From Bacteroidota bacterium (GTDB lineage Bacteria; Bacteroidota; Bacteroidia; Sphingobacteriales; Sphingobacteriaceae), in NCBI GenBank assembly GCA_018828585.1, contig JAHJVW010000034.1, positions 1 through 64,000 of the forward strand: 64,000 bases of DNA. Reading direction: 5' to 3'. Below, one piece after another: positions 1-7,851 of this stretch. Below the pieces are notes generated by a model. It saw only the letters and a program-made list of their open reading frames with translations, made no database searches and was not told where the DNA came from. Position 1 is the first letter of the stretch, and the number at the start of each line of letters is the position of its first letter. A program made the translations under genes and the position numbers.

Positions 1-225
1 ATAATAGGTTTTAGACTTATCCAGCTTCTCCATTTTATTTATAAAATCAGGAGCCATTACATCCATATTTTTAGCGCCTAGCAAACTACCTGATTGATAT
101 TCACCAAGAGTGCGCACATCTAAGAGCACATGGCTTTTATCTGCTAAATATTGAGTTTTGAATTCCTGACCATCAAGATCACCTTCTTTCTTTTTAAAAA
201 ATAGATCAAACATTTTCTTTATCAT
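1..225 (-). CDS. Rhodanese-like domain protein (3' end outside window)
   Basis: Reading from an ATG at 225 gives 75 codons that run off the left edge of the window, so the C-terminus is missing. After a lysine-rich start (MIKKMFDLFFKKK) comes LLDVRTLGEYQSGSLLGAKN, the typical entry of a rhodanese fold (DVRxxxEYxxGHxxGAxN). The catalytic-cysteine loop would lie beyond the window. Another in-frame ATG lies at 213. The start is 14 bases downstream of the stop of the MBL-fold/rhodanese gene, so the two are probably cotranscribed in a sulfur-handling operon. Rhodaneses move sulfane sulfur between thiols. Whether this one is active cannot be judged here. Confidence 0.8.
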   Translation of the reverse strand, partial: MIKKMFDLFFKKKEGDLDGQEFKTQYLADKSHVLLDVRTLGEYQSGSLLGAKNMDVMAPDFINKMEKLDKSKTYY

Positions 226-239
226 TTTTAGTTAAAAAA

Positions 240-1658
240 TTATTTTAAAGTACTTGGACAAACAAACGCAGTTGTCTTCAATTTCCCACTGTCTTGAATC
301 GCTTTAAATCCACCCGCCACATCAATTAAATTATCAAAACCTCTAGCTCTTAAGGTAGAATTGAAAATCATGGAACGATAACCGCCCGCACAATGCACAT
401 AGTAGGTTTTGTCTTTATCTATTTGTGCCATGCTATCATTGATATAATCTAAAGGTAAATTGATTGCTTCTTCAACATGCTCACTTTGATATTCGCTTCC
501 TTTTCTTACGTCCACCAAGTTGATGGTTTCTTTATCCATGATATTGGCCAATTCATCTGCTGTAATAGATTTAATAAAATCCACTTCCATTCCTGAATTT
601 TTCCAAGCTTTAAAACCCCCGCTTAAATATCCGATGGTATGGTCATAACCTACTCTGGCCAAACGAGTAATTACTTCTTCTTCTCTACCTTCATCAGTAA
701 CTAACAGGATTTCTTGTTTGATATCAGTAATCATCGCTCCTACCCATGGCGCAAAATTACCATCAATACCAATGTTGATTGCATTTGGAATAAAGCCTTT
801 AGCAAAAGTTTGAGGATCACGTGTATCTAAAATTAGAGCACCTGATTCATTTGCCACCATTTCAAAATCTGCTGGGTTTAAGGCTTGCTGACCACGTTCT
901 AAAACTTCGTCAATACTTTCGTAGCCATGTATATTCATCATTACATTTAAAGGAAAATAAGCTGGTGGCGGTAAAAGACCATCAGTAACTTCTTTAATGA
1001 ATTCTTCCTTTGTCATATCGGCTCTTAACGCATAGTTAGTTGCTTTTTGATGACCTAAAGTATCGGTGGTTTCTTTACTCATGTTTTTGCCACAAGCGCT
1101 ACCTGCACCATGTGCTGGATAAACGGTAATATCATCTGCCAAAGGCATGATTTTATTTCTTAAAGAATCATAAAGGTGTGAAGCTAGGATATCCTGAGTT
1201 AATTCAGCCACCACTTTTTGAGCTAAATCTGGACGACCAACATCTCCAATAAATAAAGTATCTCCAGAGAATAATGCGACTTCCTTACCTTGCTCATCTT
1301 TTAATAAATAACAAGTGCTTTCCATGGTATGTCCAGGAGTATGCAATACTTTAATGCTGATATTTCCCAATTTAAATTCCTGACCATCTTTTGCACTGAT
1401 GAAATCAAAATCTGGTTTTGCATTTGGACCATAAACAATAGGTGCTCCTGATTTTTCAGAAAGATCTAAGTGACCTGAAACAAAATCAGCATGGAAATGC
1501 GTTTCAAAAACATATTTGATGACTGCATCATTTTTAGCCGCTCTATCTAAATAAGGCTGTACTTCTCTTAATGGATCAATAATAGCAGCTTCGCCGTTGC
1601 TTTCGATGTAGTATGCACCTTGTGCTAAACATCCTGTATAAATTTGTTCTATAATCAT
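240..1658 (-). CDS. MBL-fold persulfide dioxygenase-like protein fused to two rhodanese domains
   Basis: 472 residues. Residues 1-240 form a metallo-beta-lactamase fold with THFHADFVSGH (His54, His56, Asp58), HTPGHTMEST and FSGDTLFIGDVGRPD, close to the ETHE1/persulfide dioxygenase group, which oxidises glutathione persulfide to sulfite using one iron. The usual HxHxDH ends in Phe59 rather than His. Two rhodanese domains follow. The first has Asp where the cysteine is expected (VTDEGREEE) and is probably inactive. The second has HCAGGYRS with Cys423 and looks active. The likely role is cytoplasmic sulfide or persulfide detoxification. A 16-bp palindrome lies 52 bases upstream of the ATG and another rhodanese gene follows. 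Function is inferred from the family; the fold assignment is firm. Confidence 0.9.
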   Translation of the reverse strand: MIIEQIYTGCLAQGAYYIESNGEAAIIDPLREVQPYLDRAAKNDAVIKYVFETHFHADFVSGHLDLSEKSGAPIVYGPNAKPDFDFISAKDGQEFKLGNISIKVLHTPGHTMESTCYLLKDEQGKEVALFSGDTLFIGDVGRPDLAQKVVAELTQDILASHLYDSLRNKIMPLADDITVYPAHGAGSACGKNMSKETTDTLGHQKATNYALRADMTKEEFIKEVTDGLLPPPAYFPLNVMMNIHGYESIDEVLERGQQALNPADFEMVANESGALILDTRDPQTFAKGFIPNAINIGIDGNFAPWVGAMITDIKQEILLVTDEGREEEVITRLARVGYDHTIGYLSGGFKAWKNSGMEVDFIKSITADELANIMDKETINLVDVRKGSEYQSEHVEEAINLPLDYINDSMAQIDKDKTYYVHCAGGYRSMIFNSTLRARGFDNLIDVAGGFKAIQDSGKLKTTAFVCPSTLK

Positions 1659-1680
1659 CGCTTTAATTTATTTTGTTAAT

Positions 1681-1725
1681 CAAAGATGCGGCTTTCATCA
1701 AACAAAAAAGGTGACCTAAGTCACC
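1681..1725 (-). promoter_or_regulatory. Crp/Fnr-type operator and promoter of the MBL/rhodanese operon
   Basis: GGTGACCTAAGTCACC (1710-1725) is a perfect 6-4-6 inverted repeat. A -7-like element reading CATCTTTG on the minus strand lies at 1688-1681, a near match to TAnnTTTG. No -33 TTTG is present. The operator centre is 36.5 bases from the outer edge of the -7 element, the same as in the copy before the TauE gene. This is the geometry of an activator at about -41. Binding by the neighbouring Crp/Fnr protein is inferred. Confidence 0.7.
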
Positions 1726-1748
1726 TAGCAATTTTTTATTGGGAAATC

Positions 1749-2195
1749 TTAAATAAATGGAAAAAACCGCCTCGTACGTTGTTGATATTGGGTATAGGTT
1801 GGGAATTTATTTTTCAATAAATTTTCTTCGTAAGAAGATTTGAAATAGAATAATATTAGTAATGAAATAGCAATGAATAGGCGATATTCATTTTCGCTAT
1901 AAATGGCAAATCCAAAAACAAAAAGAATGATACCGCTATAAATTGGATGTCGCATCCATTTATAAAGACCGTTGGTAACAAGCTCGCTATTTGTTTTTGG
2001 TGTTGGAAAAGGAGAAAGGTTTTTATTGAGTTGTAGTAAAGCTAAAGCAAGTATAATTCCTCCTGAAATCCCAATTATCAAACCTACATCAATCAGCCAT
2101 AAAGGGAAACTAAAAAAACCTATTGGAAATACAAATGCGTAACCTATAAAAAGGGTGAACTGGATTGCTACATATATAATATCCTTAATCTTCAC
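1749..2195 (-). CDS. Isoprenylcysteine carboxyl methyltransferase (ICMT)-like membrane protein
   Basis: 148 residues with about four membrane segments. The conserved block is LVTNGLYKWMRHPIYSG (Arg82-His83-Pro84), followed by a C-terminal SYEENLLKNKFPTYTQYQQRTRRFFPFI-like region of the ICMT/phospholipid methyltransferase family, which uses S-adenosylmethionine at the membrane face. The start is GTG at 2195, because an in-frame stop lies three codons upstream and no ATG is near. It ends the unit TauE/SafE - small membrane protein - this gene, 11 bases after the preceding gene. Substrate unknown; a link to sulfur metabolism is suggested only by position. Confidence 0.75.
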   Translation of the reverse strand: MKIKDIIYVAIQFTLFIGYAFVFPIGFFSFPLWLIDVGLIIGISGGIILALALLQLNKNLSPFPTPKTNSELVTNGLYKWMRHPIYSGIILFVFGFAIYSENEYRLFIAISLLILFYFKSSYEENLLKNKFPTYTQYQQRTRRFFPFI

Positions 2196-2206
2196 CCTTT
2201 TTTAAT

Positions 2207-2413
2207 TTAATCCGTTTTAGTTCTTGGTTTAACTTCACAAGAGCCTGACATGGCGCAAGAAGAAACATTCCAGATACTTTGATAAAAGAATAAGGCCGCT
2301 AATAAAAACAATAAATATTCATGCAAATCAACCGCCTGATAGCAGATGTAAATAGCGACAATCAATTTAATTGCTCGCATAAAATTCCAATCTTTTAAAA
2401 CTCTCTCTCTCAT
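2207..2413 (-). CDS. Small membrane protein (DUF2892/YgaP-like)
   Basis: 68 residues with one or two hydrophobic helices (about 13-28 and 32-48) and a cysteine-containing tail, NVSSCAMSGSCEVK. This resembles the short DUF2892-type membrane proteins that sit beside rhodaneses and sulfur transporters in Bacteroidota; in E. coli YgaP the same kind of membrane segment is fused to a rhodanese. It lies 7 bases downstream of the TauE/SafE gene, clearly in the same unit. The two cysteines six residues apart could carry sulfur, but that is speculation. Confidence 0.65.
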   Translation of the reverse strand: MRERVLKDWNFMRAIKLIVAIYICYQAVDLHEYLLFLLAALFFYQSIWNVSSCAMSGSCEVKPRTKTD

Positions 2414-2420
2414 CTCTATC

Positions 2421-3224
2421 CTATTTTAAAAATAATTCTTTAACAATGATATAGCAACCCATTATCAACACAAAATAACCAAATCCTTTTTTCAGTTTGC
2501 TACCATCAATCTTCTTTCCGATAAACCCACCAATAAAAATCCCTGCAATTGCTATAGCGGTAATTTCTGATAAAAATACCCAATCCATTTTAAAATGACC
2601 TAAATCTCCGGTGAAACCTAGAAGTGAATTCATGGCTATAATTAGTAAAGAAGTCCCTACGGCTTCTTTCATTGGTAAACCCATCAAAATGACTAAAGTC
2701 GGGATTAATAAAAAACCCCCACCAGCGCCTAATAAACCAGTAACAATTCCAATTGCAATTCCATAAATCATCAATTTACCAATTTTCCCTTCACCGGGTT
2801 TTACAGCATTTTCATCTGCCTTTTGTTGGCCATTTCTAATCATCGCGGTAGCTGCTGCTACCATTAAAACGGCAAATAAAACCATGGTAAGAATATTCTC
2901 AGTCACAACAAAATCTCCAACAGTAAAAATTTCTTTTGGGATGATAGGAATAACGAACTTACGAGTAATGAAAACAGTAATGATGGATGAAACTCCAAAC
3001 AGCAAGGCTGTTTTTACATTCACAAATCCTTTTTTTAAGTTATTGAGAGCTCCCACTAAACTGGTAGAGCCTACAATAAATAAGGAATAAGAGGTAGATA
3101 ATAAAGGACTTACCCCAAATAGATACACGAGAACGGGCACTGTTAATATAGATCCTCCGCCACCTATTAACCCTAACGAAATTCCAATTAATGCTGAAGC
3201 GAGATACGCGAAAATAATTTCCAT
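2421..3224 (-). CDS. Sulfite exporter TauE/SafE family permease
   Basis: 267 residues, about eight membrane helices in two homologous halves. Each half opens with a glycine-rich turn: GLIGGGGSILTVPVL near residue 20 and GLLGAGGGFLLIPTLV near 165, the hallmark of the TauE/SafE (DUF81) family. Members export sulfite, sulfoacetate or related anions, or import thiosulfate. Next to a persulfide dioxygenase, sulfite export is the natural reading, because the dioxygenase would produce sulfite. It is first gene of a three-gene unit. A 16-bp palindrome lies 46 bases upstream of the ATG. Substrate inferred from context. Confidence 0.88.
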   Translation of the reverse strand: MEIIFAYLASALIGISLGLIGGGGSILTVPVLVYLFGVSPLLSTSYSLFIVGSTSLVGALNNLKKGFVNVKTALLFGVSSIITVFITRKFVIPIIPKEIFTVGDFVVTENILTMVLFAVLMVAAATAMIRNGQQKADENAVKPGEGKIGKLMIYGIAIGIVTGLLGAGGGFLLIPTLVILMGLPMKEAVGTSLLIIAMNSLLGFTGDLGHFKMDWVFLSEITAIAIAGIFIGGFIGKKIDGSKLKKGFGYFVLIMGCYIIVKELFLK

Positions 3225-3240
3225 CTTTAAATAATTTAAA

Positions 3241-3285
3241 CAAAAATGGAGATTACATTAAGCTAAAAAGGTGACCAAAGTCACC
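3241..3285 (-). promoter_or_regulatory. Crp/Fnr-type operator and promoter of the TauE/SafE unit
   Basis: GGTGACCAAAGTCACC (3270-3285) has the same 6-bp arms as the site at 1710-1725, with a different 4-base centre. A minus-strand CATTTTTG at 3248-3241 occupies the place of the -7 element, and its distance to the operator is identical to that in the first copy (29 bases between the first bases of the two elements on the plus strand). The identity of arms and spacing in two otherwise different promoters argues for one shared activator. Confidence 0.7.
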
Positions 3286-3292
3286 CAGCTAT

Positions 3293-3931
3293 TTATTTAA
3301 GCCATTCGATGCTGTTTCTGTGAAGTAGAACTTCCCCTCTTTGCTCTAATTTCTTTAATAATCTGGAAATTACTTCACGAGAAGAGTTTAAATCATTTGC
3401 AATTTCTTGATGAGTGATATTTAATTCGCGATTCTTAGATTTTTTATATTGATTTTTTAGATAAAACAACAAACGTTCATCCAATGCTTTAAAGGCAATG
3501 CTATCCAAAACCATTAAAAGCTCTTCGAAACGATTACGATAGGTTTCCAAAACAAAATAATACCATGTTTTATATTCCCGCATCAGTTGATCCATCATGG
3601 CAATAGGTATGGTTAATGCTTTGGTGTTTTCAACAGATTTAGCTTTAATTTGGCTTGTTTCCTGTTTGGTAGCACAAATTAATGAAAGTGCGCAGGCATC
3701 GCCTGGCTCTAAATAGTACATAAAAAATTCATCCCCTTCATCTCCCTCTCTATACAATTTCACTTTTCCTTCTACTATCAGCATGGTGGAGCGGAAATAT
3801 TGCCCTGTTTCCATCATCATTTCACCATCAGTAAAATCTTTTATGGAGGCAATTTCTATCAGCTTAGTTTTAAGTGCAGGCTCAAACTGAGGGAATAACT
3901 GATCTATATAATGTGAAACTTCTTGACTCAT
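3293..3931 (-). CDS. Crp/Fnr family transcriptional regulator
   Basis: 212 residues: an N-terminal cyclic-nucleotide-type beta-roll (about 15-130), a long dimer helix, and a C-terminal winged helix with ITHQEIANDLNSSREVISRLL as recognition region (about 170-192). The N-terminal cysteine cluster of oxygen-sensing FNR is absent. The ligand pocket has PGDACALSLICATKQE in place of the usual GE...R cassette, placing Cys80 and Cys86 where a nucleotide phosphate would bind, so a thiol-based signal is more likely than cAMP. It starts 6 bases after prfC and is flanked by sulfur genes carrying twin palindromes, its probable targets. Regulation of those genes is inferred. Confidence 0.88.
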   Translation of the reverse strand: MSQEVSHYIDQLFPQFEPALKTKLIEIASIKDFTDGEMMMETGQYFRSTMLIVEGKVKLYREGDEGDEFFMYYLEPGDACALSLICATKQETSQIKAKSVENTKALTIPIAMMDQLMREYKTWYYFVLETYRNRFEELLMVLDSIAFKALDERLLFYLKNQYKKSKNRELNITHQEIANDLNSSREVISRLLKKLEQRGEVLLHRNSIEWLK

Positions 3932-3937
3932 GTTTAT

Positions 3938-5536
3938 TTATTTGGCTAGCATTTCCCATTCTGATGTTTCGTGGAAACTGATTTCAGGAAATTGTTTAAT
4001 TGCATAATCAATATCAAATTGAGATCCCGCTAAAAATACAGGTTTATTTTCTTTATCGTAAGCAGTTTTTTGATGGTAACGTTGGGTGAATTTTTCCAGT
4101 TCTTCGCTTGAAGTTGCTGACACCCACATGGCTTTGGAAGTGTTCATGTGACGGAAAATACAAGAAGCGCCATATTCATTTTTTAATCTGAACTGTATTA
4201 CTTCAAATTGTAGTTCTCCTACCGTACCAATAATTTTTCGGTTTCCCGGATTTTGGATAAACAATTGTGCTACTCCTTCATCACTTAATTGGTGAATCCC
4301 TTTTTCCAATTGCTTGGTTTTCATGGGGTCAGTATTTTCCAGTTCTTTAAAAATTTCGGGAGAGAAACTTGGAATTCCTACATATTGTAAAGCTTCTCCC
4401 TCTGTTAAAGTATCCCCAATTTTAAAATTCCCTGAATCGTACAAGCCCACCACATCACCAGGGAAAGCCTCTTCAACCAAACTTTTGCTATCTGCCATAA
4501 AACTGGTAGGTGAAGCAAATTTTAATTTCTTATTCAGTCGGTTATGCTGGTAAAAAGTATTACGTTCAAATTTACCCGAAACAATGCGACAAAATGCAAT
4601 TCTATCCCGGTGATTAGGATCTAAATTGGCGTGTATCTTAAAAATAAAACCAGTGAATTTATTTTCTATCGGTTCCACTTTACGAGAATCGGTCTCTCGG
4701 CCTTGCGGCGATGGTGCGATTTTAATGAAGGTTTCTAATAGTTCCTGTACCCCAAAATTATTGATCGCACTGCCAAAAAAAACTGGAGCCAAATATCCTG
4801 AAAGGTATAAATCCCTATCAAAAGGTTCGGCAACTGCCTCAATCAATTCTACTTCTTCTCTTAACTTATTTGCCATTTTATCACCTACCAATTCATCAAC
4901 TTTTTTATCATTTAAATCGTTAATGGTAATTAAATCGTCGGCAATATGCTTCTTATTGGCACTAAAAAGATTTAAACTTTTATTATTGAGCTGATAAACT
5001 CCTTTGAAAGAGTGTCCAATACCAATTGGCCAACTTAATGGTCGGGTGGATATGTTCAACTCTTTTTCTAACTCTTCTAACAAATCGAATGGGTCTTTAC
5101 CTTCCCTATCCATTTTATTGATAAAGATGATCACTGGCGTATGGCGCATTCTACAAACCTGCATCAACTTTTTAGTCTGCTCCTCTACCCCCTTCACACA
5201 GTCAACCACTAAAATCACCGAATCTACAGCCGTTAAAGTACGGTAAGTATCTTCAGCAAAATCCTTGTGACCCGGTGTATCCAAAATATTGATTTTGGTA
5301 TTCAGATACTCAAATCCCATGACAGAGGTTGCTACAGAAATACCACGCTGCTTTTCAATCTCCATAAAATCCGAAGTTGCAGCTTTATCAGCCTTATTGC
5401 TTTTTACGGCTCCTGCCTTTTGAATTGCACCTCCAAAAAGCAATAACTTTTCGGTTAACGTAGTTTTTCCTGCATCGGGGTGACTGATGATTCCGAATGT
5501 TCTTCTTTTGGCTATTTCCTGCTGTAGTGTACTCAT
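3938..5536 (-). CDS. prfC: Peptide chain release factor 3
   Basis: 532 residues, the normal RF3 length. The G domain carries SHPDAGKTT (residues 18-26, P-loop), [12 protein letters not shown] and [10 protein letters not shown]. Domains II and III follow, with the RF3-typical region [17 protein letters not shown] near residue 440. RF3 is a GTPase that recycles RF1/RF2 from the ribosome after peptide release. The last base of the coding region is 6 bases before the Crp/Fnr gene, so the regulator is likely cotranscribed. A hairpin followed by a T-run lies 28-60 bases upstream of the ATG and may attenuate transcription. Confidence 0.96.
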   Translation of the reverse strand: MSTLQQEIAKRRTFGIISHPDAGKTTLTEKLLLFGGAIQKAGAVKSNKADKAATSDFMEIEKQRGISVATSVMGFEYLNTKINILDTPGHKDFAEDTYRTLTAVDSVILVVDCVKGVEEQTKKLMQVCRMRHTPVIIFINKMDREGKDPFDLLEELEKELNISTRPLSWPIGIGHSFKGVYQLNNKSLNLFSANKKHIADDLITINDLNDKKVDELVGDKMANKLREEVELIEAVAEPFDRDLYLSGYLAPVFFGSAINNFGVQELLETFIKIAPSPQGRETDSRKVEPIENKFTGFIFKIHANLDPNHRDRIAFCRIVSGKFERNTFYQHNRLNKKLKFASPTSFMADSKSLVEEAFPGDVVGLYDSGNFKIGDTLTEGEALQYVGIPSFSPEIFKELENTDPMKTKQLEKGIHQLSDEGVAQLFIQNPGNRKIIGTVGELQFEVIQFRLKNEYGASCIFRHMNTSKAMWVSATSSEELEKFTQRYHQKTAYDKENKPVFLAGSQFDIDYAIKQFPEISFHETSEWEMLAK

Positions 5537-5564
5537 AAATTTTTAGCAACGATGCGTTAAATAA

Positions 5565-5596
5565 AAATCGTCCTTAAAATAATCTAAGGACGATTT
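5565..5596 (-). terminator. Terminator-like hairpin in the prfC leader
   Basis: Arms AAATCGTCCTTA (5565-5576) and TAAGGACGATTT (5585-5596) are perfect 12-bp complements around an 8-base loop. Read leftward, the hairpin is followed by TTTTTATTT, as in an intrinsic terminator. No minus-strand gene precedes it for it to terminate, so it may work as an attenuator of prfC and the Crp/Fnr gene. Confidence 0.6.
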
Positions 5597-5613
5597 AATT
5601 TTCTAAAGCTTGG

Positions 5614-5648
5614 CAAAGTTACAAAAATGCACCATTTACCTATGCAAT
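5614..5648 (-). promoter_or_regulatory. Putative promoter of prfC
   Basis: The minus strand reads TAACTTTG at 5621-5614, an exact TAnnTTTG -7 element, with ATTG at 5648-5645 as a weak -33 element 23 bases upstream. Transcription would start just before the leader hairpin at 5565-5596. The long spacer lowers confidence. Confidence 0.45.
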
Positions 5649-5891
5649 TATTTTAGGGCTTTATTAAGGCTACAAACATAACTTTTAGAGATCAATTAAA
5701 TATAAAAGTAAGAATTACAATTTTATTTGAATTCGTTTTTATTGTGATATTTCCTCTCCTTCATCACTATATTTAATAAACTTCTTGTTAATATTTAAAC
5801 AATAGTTTCCATTCTATATAAACCATCAAAATTGAAATTCACATTTTTATAATAAAAATTTTATTTGTTAAAAGTTATTCTTAAAATTGTA

Positions 5892-5907
5892 TCAACCAAA
5901 TGGTTGA
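5892..5907. promoter_or_regulatory. Palindrome upstream of tetR (probable TetR operator)
   Basis: TCAACCAAATGGTTGA is a 7-2-7 inverted repeat 19 bases before the tetR ATG, with an extra GGTTGA half at 5915-5920. A weak -7 element (TAAAATTG, 5882-5889) ends just before it, so a bound repressor would block initiation. The core TCAACCAAATGGTT recurs at 6567-6580. Confidence 0.7.
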
Positions 5908-5925
5908 ATTTTTTGGTTGAACACA

Positions 5926-6549
5926 ATGGAAGGATTAGAAAGTAATAAAACAGAGCAACAAATTTTAGAAGCTGCTTATCGTGTTTTTCAGAAAAAAGGA
6001 AAAGCTGGGGCTAGAATGCAAGAAATTGCAGATGAAGCTGGCATCAATAAATCAATGTTGCATTATTATTTTCGAAACAAAGACAGTCTTTTCAAAAAGA
6101 TATTCCTGCAATCTATTACAGAGTTTTTAGGGTCGGTCATTCCTTTAATTAACGATCAAGAAACTACATGGGAAGAAAAAATTAAAGGATTAATTGGCCA
6201 TTATATAAATTTTATGCGCCACAGACCAGATTTGCCTTTCTTTGTGATGAATGAGATTAATCAAAACTCTGTAGAGTTTTTCAATCATTTAAACTTAAAT
6301 ATTGGAAGCACCTTGATGAATAGCTATTTCTTTATTCAGCTTCAAGAAGAAATGAAAGCAGGGAAAATCAGAAATCTAAATCCACTGCAAATATTCATTA
6401 GTATTTTATCAAATGTGATATTCCCGTTTATTGCTGCCCCAATGATTAAGAGAGTAGGCAAAATGTCTGATGAAGACTGGGACAGCTTTATAAGTCAACG
6501 TGAATTATTTACTAGTGAGCTTATTATTAATTATATAGTCAAAATATAA
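5926..6549 (+). CDS. TetR/AcrR family transcriptional regulator
   Basis: 207 residues from the ATG at 5926; a TTG three codons earlier is also possible but less likely. The N-terminal helix-turn-helix (about 12-58) has QQILEAAYRVFQKKG, MQEIADEAGINKSMLHYYF and NKDSLFKKIF, the standard TetR pattern. The C-terminal ligand domain is unremarkable. It stands 11 bases upstream of the tolC gene in the same direction, so it probably controls its own operon through the palindromes at 5892-5907 and 6567-6580. Similar regulators (CecR/YbiH type) sit before YbhGFSR-like exporters in other bacteria. Inducer unknown. Confidence 0.92.
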   Translation: MEGLESNKTEQQILEAAYRVFQKKGKAGARMQEIADEAGINKSMLHYYFRNKDSLFKKIFLQSITEFLGSVIPLINDQETTWEEKIKGLIGHYINFMRHRPDLPFFVMNEINQNSVEFFNHLNLNIGSTLMNSYFFIQLQEEMKAGKIRNLNPLQIFISILSNVIFPFIAAPMIKRVGKMSDEDWDSFISQRELFTSELIINYIVKI

Positions 6550-6560
6550 AATTTTTTGTC

Positions 6561-7835
6561 ATGAAATCAACCAAATGGTTAGTTCAAATAGTTAAATCGA
6601 TAATGCTATGTTTATTCTTTGTTTTGATTGTTTATCAATCTGAAGCTCAAACCATTAGTTTAAGTGAGATTTATGATGCAGCCGAACAGCATTATCCATT
6701 AATTAATAGGACTGCTATCATCAAACAAATCACAGAAGAAAATGATGTAAAACTTAAAAAGGCTTATTTACCCATATTACAAGCATCGGCGCAAGCCACT
6801 TACCAAAATGAAGTAACCGCTATAGCAGGAGGTTTTATTGCTCCACCTAAAAAAGACCAGTATAAAATAGGATTAAGTGCCAATGAAACCTTGTTTGATG
6901 GAGGTGAAATAAAAGCTCAAAGAGATTTAAACGAAGTTAGTGGAGCCATCTCTTTACAACAAAACGAGATTGATTTATATACCGTGAAAGAAAGAGCAAG
7001 CACTTTTTTCTTTACCGCTTTACTTTTAAATGAGAACCTCAAAATTACCAATACAACATTAAAAGAATTGCAGACTAGATTAGCATCCAGAAAAGGAGCT
7101 TTCAAGTATGGAACAGCACAAGAGTCAGAAATTTTTTCTATCGAGGCAGAAGTACTGAAGATAAAACAACAAATTACTTCATTAGAAGAGGATAAAACGT
7201 CAAATATTAACAGTCTGAATTTACTTACGGGTTTAAACTTATCTCAAAACGCTACGCTAACCTATCAGGATGAAACTAAACCTATCAACTTCAATAAAGA
7301 TAGACCTGAATATCAATTTTTTGATTTACAAAAGAAAGGATTCGATAATCAGCTTAAGGTTGTCAACAGCAAGTTGCTACCTAAAATAAGTTTGTTTGGC
7401 GAGGCTAATTATGGCAGACCGGGCTTTAATTTTTTAAGAACCGATTTTGGCGAGTTTTGGATAGTTGGCGCTAAAATTAGCTGGAACATCAGCAGCTTAT
7501 ACAACAAAAAACAGGAAAGTAACCTCATCAACCTTCAGCAAAAACAAGTAGATATTCAATCGGATGTTTTTAGTTTGAATCAATCCATCAACTTTAACAG
7601 GCAACAAAGCAACATCAACAAATTAGAAAAACTATTGACTCAAGATGATGAAATTATTGATTTAAAGCAGAAGGTTTTAAAAGCATCGGCGGCAAAATTA
7701 GAGAATGGAACAATGTCGATTACAGATTATTTAACTGATGTGCAAGCTGAGCAACAAGCAGAGCAAAATAAAGCTTTACACCAAGCTCGAAAAATGCAGT
7801 CTATAGCGCAATTAAAGCTAATTAATGGTAATTAA
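6561..7835 (+). CDS. TolC family outer-membrane efflux protein
   Basis: 424 residues with an N-terminal signal segment (about 8-31, ending EAQ). The body shows the long amphipathic helices and the internal duplication of the outer membrane efflux family, for example LSEIYDAAEQHYPLI at the start and ATLTYQDETKP between the repeats. It forms the outer-membrane channel for the HlyD/ABC exporter encoded next. The first nine codons contain the palindrome TCAACCAAATGGTT (6567-6580), also present upstream of tetR, so the operator is embedded in the coding sequence. The HlyD gene starts 16 bases downstream. Confidence 0.9.
   Translation: MKSTKWLVQIVKSIMLCLFFVLIVYQSEAQTISLSEIYDAAEQHYPLINRTAIIKQITEENDVKLKKAYLPILQASAQATYQNEVTAIAGGFIAPPKKDQYKIGLSANETLFDGGEIKAQRDLNEVSGAISLQQNEIDLYTVKERASTFFFTALLLNENLKITNTTLKELQTRLASRKGAFKYGTAQESEIFSIEAEVLKIKQQITSLEEDKTSNINSLNLLTGLNLSQNATLTYQDETKPINFNKDRPEYQFFDLQKKGFDNQLKVVNSKLLPKISLFGEANYGRPGFNFLRTDFGEFWIVGAKISWNISSLYNKKQESNLINLQQKQVDIQSDVFSLNQSINFNRQQSNINKLEKLLTQDDEIIDLKQKVLKASAAKLENGTMSITDYLTDVQAEQQAEQNKALHQARKMQSIAQLKLINGN
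6567..6580. promoter_or_regulatory. Second copy of the TetR operator core, inside the tolC gene start
   Basis: TCAACCAAATGGTT repeats 14 bases exactly from the palindrome at 5892-5907, here encoding residues 3-7 of the TolC protein. Two exact copies 675 bases apart in one regulated operon suggest either a roadblock site or cooperative binding by TetR. Functional binding is inferred. Confidence 0.55.
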
Positions 7836-7851
7836 TTAAAGAATATTATAC

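Larger units (their letters stand above)
5537..5925. other. Intergenic region between prfC and tetR
   Basis: About 390 bases between divergent genes. It contains the prfC leader hairpin and promoter on the left and the TetR operator-like palindrome on the right. The middle (about 5650-5880) is AT-rich, with no open frame that looks coding. Confidence 0.6.
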
